Source of the DNA: CALJIC01 sp039805565 | GTDB lineage: Bacteria > Chloroflexota > Chloroflexia > Chloroflexales > Roseiflexaceae | Direction of reading: 5' to 3' | Assembly (NCBI GenBank): GCA_039805565.1 | Contig: JBDLTZ010000091.1 | Span: 1 to 12,116 of the forward strand | DNA length: 12,116 nt | Shown: piece by piece, positions 1 to 5,354 of the stretch | Position numbering within the stretch: the first letter of the stretch is position 1 | Layout: every line of letters starts with the position of its first letter | Made by a program: the position numbers and the translations under genes | Notes under the pieces: generated by a model | What the model was told of the DNA's origin: nothing | The model's database searches: none | What the model saw: only the letters and a program-made list of their open reading frames with translations

Positions 1-1897
1 ACAGTGTGCGGAGGATTGTGCGCCGTGCGTCGGCTGTGTCGTTGACAGTGAGCGTACCCGCGGCCTCGATCACCGGCAGACCCTGCTGGTTGACTGGGCT
101 CACCTCCGTACTAGCCGGGTCGTAGATGATCGAGCGGTTGAAGGTCTGCCGGTTGCCGGCATTGTCCACCACCGTCACCGGGACGGAAACCCGGCCCTCG
201 TCTGCGATACCAACACCCGGGAGCGTTATATTCTTGGCGTAGGTGCCATCAGTGATGGCTTCCGCCCCCCCCCCCGCGGCAGTAACGGTCTTCAGGCCGC
301 TACAGTCACCGGTGTCCTGAACGCGCAGGGTAGCCTGCGGCACACGTGTGAAGCCGGGCGCGCCGTCAGAGGGGCCATTGCTGGCAATATCCTTCGCGAG
401 CGCCGACTTCATCAGGTGGACGTTCTCCAGCGTGAGCGCAGCATTGACCGGAGTGGCCGCCGTGCCCGGGTCCACCTTGATGGTCTTGCTGATCCAGCCG
501 CCGACGTTAGTGCCCTGGATCAGGCGCACATTGACGGTCTGGGTGCAGAGGCCGATCTGGCCCGCCGGCACGTTGATCGCGAAGCGGCCGTTGAACGTCT
601 GCAACGGCTGGCTGTCGTCCTGCGCGTTGAGCGCGATGCGGTACTGGGTCGGTGTGCAGCCGCTATCAGCCGTGATCGAGCCTTCGATGAGAGTCGAGAC
701 CGTCGCCGTCGCGTTGTTGTCGAAGGTGATCGTGCCGCCGCAGGTCACCGCGTCGGAGCTGAACAGGAAGTAGCGCGTCTCCAGGCCGCTGCCGACGAAG
801 CGCTCGGCCACCACGTGGCCGAAGCCGCGGCTGCTGAGGGTCGCCGCGCCAGAAATGTTGGCGACCAGGCCGCCGGGGCCAGCGACCCGCACGATGCTGC
901 CGAACCTCGTCTCGTTGGCCGCCTTGAAGGTGTAGTACACGTCATTCGAGCCCGAGGCCGTGCCGGTCCAGAAGAGGTGGATGTTGCCCTGCGAGTCGGA
1001 GACAATCGGCACCGCCTCGATGATCGGGCCGCCGGCGATGCGCGTGGGCTGCGCCCAGGAGCCGTCCGGCTGGCGCTGGCTGTAGTAGACACCCTTCGCG
1101 CCCTCGCGCCAGGCCACGAAGATCTTGCCGTCCGGCGTGATCGTGGCGGTGGGGCTCGTGAAGTAGTCGTCGGCGCCCTTATTCGTTACGCGCGACATAT
1201 CCCAGCTGCCGCCGTTCCAGGTGCCGGCATAGATATTGCCGTCCGAGCCGCTGAACGTGACCACACCGCTGCCGTTGGGGCCGCCGGTCACAAAGGGGCG
1301 CGCGATCGGCACGCGTTCCATCACGGGGGTGGGATCGGTCCAGCTGGAGCCGCCGTTATCCGAAGTGACAAAGCGGATACGGTTCTGCTGGGTCCAGACG
1401 ATGAACACGCGGTTGTCGCTGGCGACGCCGACGCTCATGTAGGCGCGGAACCCGCTGCCGCTGACGGCAATATGCGTCGGACCCCAGTCGCCGTCGAGCG
1501 AGCGGCTGCGGTACTTGATCTGGTCGATATCCTGATCGATCCAGGCCGCGTGAATAGTGTTGTCAAAGCGGTTCGATGCGATCGATGTGTTCGAGTAGTC
1601 GGACTGGCCACGGGCGTCGCCGATGTTTACCCCGGTGCTGAAGCTACTGGCGGCATCCTCCTTCTGCCAGACGACAGCGTCGCGGCCGTCATTCGAGGTG
1701 CCGGAGTTGCCGGACACGAACACCTGGTTCCCAAGGCCGGTGACTCCAGGGAACTTCACAAACCTGGCGCCGCTGACGGCGAAGTTCCTCTCGGCCCGAG
1801 AGGCAAACAGCTCAAACTGAGCGGCGCTCGGGCTTGGCGCGAGCGACGCGGCCAGCATCACCACACAGAGCGCGATGAGTGCGGACAATCGTGACAT
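1..1897 (-). CDS. Secreted BNR/sialidase-like beta-propeller protein with C-terminal Ig-like region, 3' end beyond the window
   Basis: The minus frame stays open from an ATG at 1895-1897 to the left edge, giving 632 visible residues with no stop. An AGGAG ribosome site (1909-1913) lies 11 nt upstream. Residues 1-26 form a signal peptide: a basic start, a hydrophobic core, then an Ala-rich cleavage region ending near SAAQ. Residues 30-380 carry repeated blades of the type 'x-VFIVW', 'KIFVAWREG', 'NIHLFWTG', plus an Asp-box-like motif SDNGGSSW at 179-186. This is typical of BNR/exo-alpha-sialidase propellers. The set of sialidase catalytic residues is not evident, so binding rather than hydrolysis is possible. 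Residues 385-632 look like beta-rich Ig-like modules with cysteines at 386, 414, 451 and 532. An 11-G run encodes Ala-Gly-Gly-Gly-Ala near 541-545. The gene lies 73 nt downstream of another secreted-protein gene and is probably co-transcribed with it. An extracellular or surface location is inferred. Confidence 0.85.
   Translation of the reverse strand, partial: MSRLSALIALCVVMLAASLAPSPSAAQFELFASRAERNFAVSGARFVKFPGVTGLGNQVFVSGNSGTSNDGRDAVVWQKEDAASSFSTGVNIGDARGQSDYSNTSIASNRFDNTIHAAWIDQDIDQIKYRSRSLDGDWGPTHIAVSGSGFRAYMSVGVASDNRVFIVWTQQNRIRFVTSDNGGSSWTDPTPVMERVPIARPFVTGGPNGSGVVTFSGSDGNIYAGTWNGGSWDMSRVTNKGADDYFTSPTATITPDGKIFVAWREGAKGVYYSQRQPDGSWAQPTRIAGGPIIEAVPIVSDSQGNIHLFWTGTASGSNDVYYTFKAANETRFGSIVRVAGPGGLVANISGAATLSSRGFGHVVAERFVGSGLETRYFLFSSDAVTCGGTITFDNNATATVSTLIEGSITADSGCTPTQYRIALNAQDDSQPLQTFNGRFAINVPAGQIGLCTQTVNVRLIQGTNVGGWISKTIKVDPGTAATPVNAALTLENVHLMKSALAKDIASNGPSDGAPGFTRVPQATLRVQDTGDCSGLKTVTAAGGGAEAITDGTYAKNITLPGVGIADEGRVSVPVTVVDNAGNRQTFNRSIIYDPASTEVSPVNQQGLPVIEAAGTLTVNDTADARRTILRTL
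265..275. repeat. 11-bp mononucleotide C (plus) / G (minus) tract inside a coding gene
   Basis: Eleven consecutive C on the plus strand read as G on the coding strand of the secreted propeller gene. The run is currently in frame: the protein reads sensibly on both sides of it (VQDTGDCSGLKTV before, EAITDGTYAKNITLP after). A gain or loss of one base would shift the frame at about residue 542. Tracts this long are prone to slippage in cells and to sequencing error. Confidence 0.9.
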
Positions 1898-1970
1898 AGA
1901 GGTCTGTTCTCCTGAGGCGGCGCCACCTGCGCGGTCAGCGCTGCGATGTGTGTACCTGCGGTTGTCTGCG

Positions 1971-2744
1971 CTACGGAGCGGTGATCGAGACATCGTCGAA
2001 GAAGATGTTGCCAGCGGCCACAGTGTAGAGGCCGGCCTGCCCCGTAGTCAGCGTGCTATCGGTAGCCTCGGCCACGAGCTCGCCATCCAGCCAGACCCGA
2101 ATCGTCGAGCCCGAGACGCTCATGGTCACGGTGTACCACTGGCGCGGCTCATAGCCGGGCCCGGCCACCTCGACCAGCGGCGTCGCCACGCCGTCGACGA
2201 CCTTCTCCAGCACCTGCTTCGGCGTGACGTCGAAGTAGTTGGCGATCACGCGGTAGCGGTAGAAGCTCTCGCCGCTGCGGCGCGCGATCAGGCCGAACGT
2301 GCCGTTGATCTGGTCGTACACCTTCGCGCTGACGGTATAGTCGCTCCAGGCGGCGTCGCCGACGAAGGCGGCCGTCTCGTGCGTCTTGGGCGTGTACGGG
2401 ATCTGGGTCCCGTTCTGCGCCAGCCGGCCGTCGGCCACGATCCAGGCAGCGCGCTCCTCGGGGAGCACATCGCTCAGGTCGGCGAACTGCCAGGCGGAGG
2501 CCTTCTCGCCGCCAAACGAGTCGGCGAACAGGGGTGCGGACTCACTCTTCGCCGCGACACCCTCAAGTGCGGGCGCCTCAGGAACCACAGCGATGGTGGG
2601 CGTAGGGGCGAACTCGGGGTACTCGAGCAACGGCTGCGAGTCCTGCGCGCGCAGGTCGCCGCCGGTTGTCATACTCGCGGCTAGGATCGCAAGCAGGGCG
2701 ACCAGACCCGCCATAAGGACTATCGGGAGTCGAGAGCGATTCAT
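1971..2744 (-). CDS. Secreted protein with concanavalin-A/LamG-like domain
   Basis: The product has 257 residues. Residues 1-33 are a signal peptide or N-terminal anchor (MNRSRLPIV, a long Leu/Ala core, then LRAQ). Residues 35-70 are a Pro/Glu/Ala-rich linker. Residues 72-257 form one beta-sandwich domain of the LamG/DUF1080 (family-16-hydrolase-like) kind, with landmarks FADSF, WIVADGRL, WSDYTVSAKVY, GLIARRSGESFYRYRV, WYTVTMSVSGSTIRVWLDGELV and IFFDDVSI. Such domains usually bind glycans. I see no clear catalytic pair, so enzyme activity is not claimed. I chose the second ATG (2742-2744) because the strong AGGAGG (2755-2760) lies 10 nt from it but only 1 nt from the upstream ATG at 2753. The gene is the first of a unit with the propeller gene and follows a long leader. 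Both products are probably exported to the cell surface. Confidence 0.85.
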   Translation of the reverse strand: MNRSRLPIVLMAGLVALLAILAASMTTGGDLRAQDSQPLLEYPEFAPTPTIAVVPEAPALEGVAAKSESAPLFADSFGGEKASAWQFADLSDVLPEERAAWIVADGRLAQNGTQIPYTPKTHETAAFVGDAAWSDYTVSAKVYDQINGTFGLIARRSGESFYRYRVIANYFDVTPKQVLEKVVDGVATPLVEVAGPGYEPRQWYTVTMSVSGSTIRVWLDGELVAEATDSTLTTGQAGLYTVAAGNIFFDDVSITAP

Positions 2745-3162
2745 CGAGGGCATTCCTCCTTGTTAGGAACCGAGTCCAGTTTCAACGTTCCCGCCGACAC
2801 CCGGCGGGTGGGCTCCGCAGAGCCCTTGATTCTGCGTCTGCCAATCCGTGCCGGGACAGCAACCCCAGACGTAGGCACCGCGCCGCTCGTCGCTCTGCGA
2901 TGAACGCACCTGTTCTCGCCGCGCAGGGCAATGTGAAGGACCGAAAGGGGCACGTCGGGCTCTTCCTGACAACACCTCCGCGGCACTACCACAGTGCTCG
3001 TACTGCCACGGACGCTGCGTTCTTAGCTGGGGGCCGGGGGGAGCCGAGTGCGTGCGACGCTCCTGGCCACAGCGATTGAGATACGGCTCTGGCACAGCTA
3101 AACCTGAGACGAAAACAACGATGAGCCGTAGAATCGTGTGACGCTCTAGGTCGATTTTTCGC
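2745..3162 (-). promoter_or_regulatory. Long predicted structured 5' leader of the secreted-protein unit
   Basis: This is about 418 nt between the predicted transcription start and the ATG at 2744, with no convincing gene. It contains several inverted repeats: an 8-bp pair at 3123-3130/3082-3089; GTGCC/GGCAC at 2874-2878/2848-2852; GGGCTC-TGCG-GAGCCC at 2825-2810; and CCCGCC/GGCGGG at 2808-2803/2795-2790. CGCAGA (2836-2831) can instead pair with TCTGCG (2821-2816), which excludes the GGGCTC hairpin. A 5-bp TTCCT/AGGAA stem (2769-2765/2757-2753) would cover part of the ribosome site AGGAGG. I do not recognise a known riboswitch class. Regulation is inferred only from layout and pairing. Confidence 0.4.
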
Positions 3163-3168
3163 AACGAC

Positions 3169-3197
3169 ATCCTAGCCGTTTCGAGATGATTTGTCAA
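3169..3197 (-). promoter_or_regulatory. Sigma70-type promoter for the secreted-protein unit
   Basis: On the minus strand a perfect -35 box TTGACA (3192-3197) is followed after 17 nt by TAGGAT (3169-3174), which matches the -10 consensus at 4 of 6 positions. Transcription would start near 3162 and read towards the LamG-like gene. The sequence around the boxes is locally AT-richer than the surrounding DNA, which supports a promoter. Confidence 0.65.
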
Positions 3198-3214
3198 ACA
3201 TTTTTGCCGGTTTC

Positions 3215-3259
3215 GTGTGCATATTCCGCACGGGGATTGTGCAGCCCGATAGTGCACAC
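3215..3259. repeat. Inverted repeat GTGTGCA / TGCACAC upstream of the promoter
   Basis: Perfect 7-bp arms at 3215-3221 and 3253-3259 lie about 18 and 56 bp upstream of the -35 box, with a 31-bp spacer. They could be two half-sites for an activator or a folded 3' end of the upstream operon. The rest of the gap from 3198 to 3302 shows only a weak hairpin (GCAGG at 3273-3277 with CCTGC at 3285-3289) and no U-rich terminator tail. Confidence 0.3.
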
Positions 3260-3302
3260 CTGTCTCCTCTGTGCAGGGGCGAAGCCTGCTGAAGACGATT
3301 AC

Positions 3303-5354
3303 CTACTCGTACTCAAGCCCGAGCCCGGTGATACGCACACTCACAAGCCGACTGACACCGGCGAGCTCGCGCGATACTGTGGCAGCATCGAAGCGCAGCT
3401 CGTGCTCCCCCGGAGGCACAGTGAGCGCGATGCGGAGCGGCTCCCCGGCGCGCGGCACGAGCACCTGCCGATCGCCCCGCCACGTCACGTCTATCTGCTC
3501 CGCCGGCGCCTCTACTACATCCATGCGCAGCACAAGGTCTACCGGCGCATCCCCGGGATTGATCAGGCGCACCGTGGCGGCGCCGGACATCCAGCGCTGG
3601 CCCTCCTGCGGCTCCCACCAGCCGAGGCGCAGATAGACCTGGGGGTGGGCGACAGCAGGCGCGGGAATACGATACACGCTCGCATTGCCATCGGATGCAA
3701 CGGGGGGCTCATCGCTCACCCGGCGCCAGAGAGCCTCGAAACGCAGCTCGTCTTCCTCATCGCCCTGTGTCCGGTCATAGAGCACGTACGCAGCGCCGTA
3801 GAACCGCAGCAAGGTACGCCGATCATCCTGCGTGTACTGTACAACGTCGGGTCGGTCCGGAAGGTTCCGCCTCAGCTCGCGCAGGATCGGGACATACGTG
3901 ACCTCGTCGTAGTTGGCAGGGATGCGCGCCAGGTAACCACCCCATATCGGCTTCTGGTGCGTCATCTGGTACACCAGGTGCTCCGAGATGTCGTGGTTAT
4001 AGGGCAGCGCCACCACCGAGCCGGCCGGGGGCGCGGCGGCCAGCGCGGCCACGGGCGCCGGGGTGGCGATCGGGCGAGGCTCGACGCGCCACATGCCATA
4101 CTCGAGCACGATCACCGCGGCCACGAGCGCGCCGAGCGGGAGCCGCCAGCGATGTGGGGAGCGCTCAGCGAGCGCGGCGGCGCCGAAGGCGGCCAGCGCG
4201 GCCAGCAGCATATGGGTGCAGAGGAGCGCCAGCTGGGGGTAGCGGGAGACGCTCACGCCGGGCAGCCCTTCGATCAGGCGGTACGGCAGGGGAACGCCGG
4301 TGTCTACGCCGGCCACCCGGAGCGAAGCGCCCATGCCCACCACGTACATCGCGAGCGCGAGGGCCAGCAGCGGTAGGGCCAGGCGGCGGGCGCAGAAGGC
4401 CCCGAACATCGCAAGCGCGAGCAGAGTGTAGCCGGCGGCAGACTGGTAGCTGCCGGTGTGCGGCCATGGCGCGAAGCGCCAGACCCCATCGCGCGCCGGG
4501 CGCAGCCCCGCGGGGAGCACGAGGTCGAGCAGGTCGGCGCCCTGAGTACGGCTGATATCGATCCAGATCCGGTCGTCAGCCGGCCCTCCGCGCAGCGCCC
4601 CGCTCACCAGCAGCAGCGTTGGGATCGCGGCGAGCGCGCCTACCAGCGCCCCTGATCCCAGCACGCGGAGGCGGTTCTTGGCGCTCCCTCCGGCGTAGCC
4701 GAGGGTCAGCAGCGCGCAGAAGATACAGGTAAACAGGAAGACGTACAGCCCGAGCAAGGCGGTCGTGAGCAGCAGGGCCGCCGCGGCAGCCACGAGCAGC
4801 GCGCGCACGCGCACTGGCCGCGGCGTCTCTCCGTACAGCTCGAGCAGCAGCGCCATCAGCAGCGGCACGGTGAACCAGGTGGCCTTCTCGAGCTGGCCGT
4901 GCCAGATGACCGTGAGCGCGATCGGCGAGGCGAGAAACAGGGCCCCGCCCACGAGCGCGCCCGCCCGGCCAGCCCCGAGGCGCAGCGCGAGAGCGTAGAG
5001 CGCCAGGCCGTTCAGCGCCAGGGTGAGGAGCGTCGCGACGTTGTAGGCCACCACCGGGCCGAGGGCGTACTGCACCGGAAGCAGCGGGACAGAGAGCGGC
5101 AGCATCAGCGGCTCGAGCTCCATCCGGGCGCCGTGGGGCGCGAAGAGCAGCCGCGCGAACAGCGGGTTCGTCTGGTGCTCCAGGGCATAACGCGCCCACC
5201 AGAAGAAGTAGACCTTCTGCCAGCCGTCGGCGCCGGCGATCTCGCTGCCCCAGATCATGCCGAGGTTGGAGGAGAGCGGCCAGGTGAGCAGGACGGCGAG
5301 GCCCACGTAAAGCCCTGCCGCCAGCAGCGTCGTGCGGCCGAGAAGCCCTCTCAT
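3303..5354 (-). CDS. Polytopic membrane protein, GT-C-like putative glycosyltransferase with C-terminal beta domain
   Basis: The product has 683 residues. The N-terminal two thirds hold about 10-11 hydrophobic helices (for example 10-27, 101-125, 132-150, 184-216, 232-252, 305-345, 375-395, 405-420). The first extracytoplasmic loop has DGWQKVYFFWW, with Asp43 where GT-C enzymes place a catalytic or metal-binding acid. Other landmarks shared with the next upstream gene are GPVVAYNVATLL (99-110), VGGALFLASP and GQLEK (153-157), GVPLPYRL..LPG (353-366) and HQKPIWGGYLAR (466-477). Residues 570-683 form a soluble beta-rich domain starting GWWEPQEGQRWM and containing INPGDAPVDLVLRM and VPPGEHELRF. 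GT-C enzymes transfer sugars from polyprenyl-phosphate donors outside the membrane; this role is inferred, since the exact family is not certain. Its ATG overlaps the upstream stop (ATGA, 5351-5354) without a good ribosome site, so translation is probably coupled. It is the last gene of the glycan operon. Confidence 0.85.
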   Translation of the reverse strand: MRGLLGRTTLLAAGLYVGLAVLLTWPLSSNLGMIWGSEIAGADGWQKVYFFWWARYALEHQTNPLFARLLFAPHGARMELEPLMLPLSVPLLPVQYALGPVVAYNVATLLTLALNGLALYALALRLGAGRAGALVGGALFLASPIALTVIWHGQLEKATWFTVPLLMALLLELYGETPRPVRVRALLVAAAAALLLTTALLGLYVFLFTCIFCALLTLGYAGGSAKNRLRVLGSGALVGALAAIPTLLLVSGALRGGPADDRIWIDISRTQGADLLDLVLPAGLRPARDGVWRFAPWPHTGSYQSAAGYTLLALAMFGAFCARRLALPLLALALAMYVVGMGASLRVAGVDTGVPLPYRLIEGLPGVSVSRYPQLALLCTHMLLAALAAFGAAALAERSPHRWRLPLGALVAAVIVLEYGMWRVEPRPIATPAPVAALAAAPPAGSVVALPYNHDISEHLVYQMTHQKPIWGGYLARIPANYDEVTYVPILRELRRNLPDRPDVVQYTQDDRRTLLRFYGAAYVLYDRTQGDEEDELRFEALWRRVSDEPPVASDGNASVYRIPAPAVAHPQVYLRLGWWEPQEGQRWMSGAATVRLINPGDAPVDLVLRMDVVEAPAEQIDVTWRGDRQVLVPRAGEPLRIALTVPPGEHELRFDAATVSRELAGVSRLVSVRITGLGLEYE

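Noticed and set aside
416..1894. 492-residue plus-strand ORF opposite the beta-propeller gene
   Set aside because: Its protein is Arg/Ala/Gly/Asp/His-rich low-complexity, as expected from the antisense of GC-rich coding DNA. The minus frame has a signal peptide, an SD and clear BNR motifs.
2745..2753. Upstream ATG (2751-2753) as the start of the LamG-like protein
   Set aside because: It lies only 1 nt from AGGAGG; the ATG at 2744 has the normal 10-nt spacing.
2810..2825. Known riboswitch (c-di-GMP, cobalamin and others) in the leader
   Set aside because: The conserved sequence boxes of these classes are absent. Only hairpins are seen, so no class is claimed.
2741..2992. 83-residue minus ORF (GTG start) ending with an ATGA overlap on the LamG-like gene
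   Set aside because: The overlap would suit coupling, but there is no SD, no recognisable domain, an Arg-rich random-looking composition and no clear coding bias.
2763..3257. 164-residue minus ORF in the leader, with a hydrophobic stretch and Cys-rich end
   Set aside because: Its in-frame ATG near 3170 overlaps the -10 box, no SD is visible, and the composition is not protein-like overall. The C-terminal Cys-containing segment is curious but overlaps the hairpins.
3273..3289. Terminator for the glycan operon
   Set aside because: It is only a 5-bp stem with no U-run; a factor-dependent end is more likely, and no site can be assigned.
3186..4376. 396-residue plus-strand ORF
   Set aside because: It is an antisense shadow of the 683-residue membrane protein, with biased composition and no domain. 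It also runs across the promoter region of the opposite unit.
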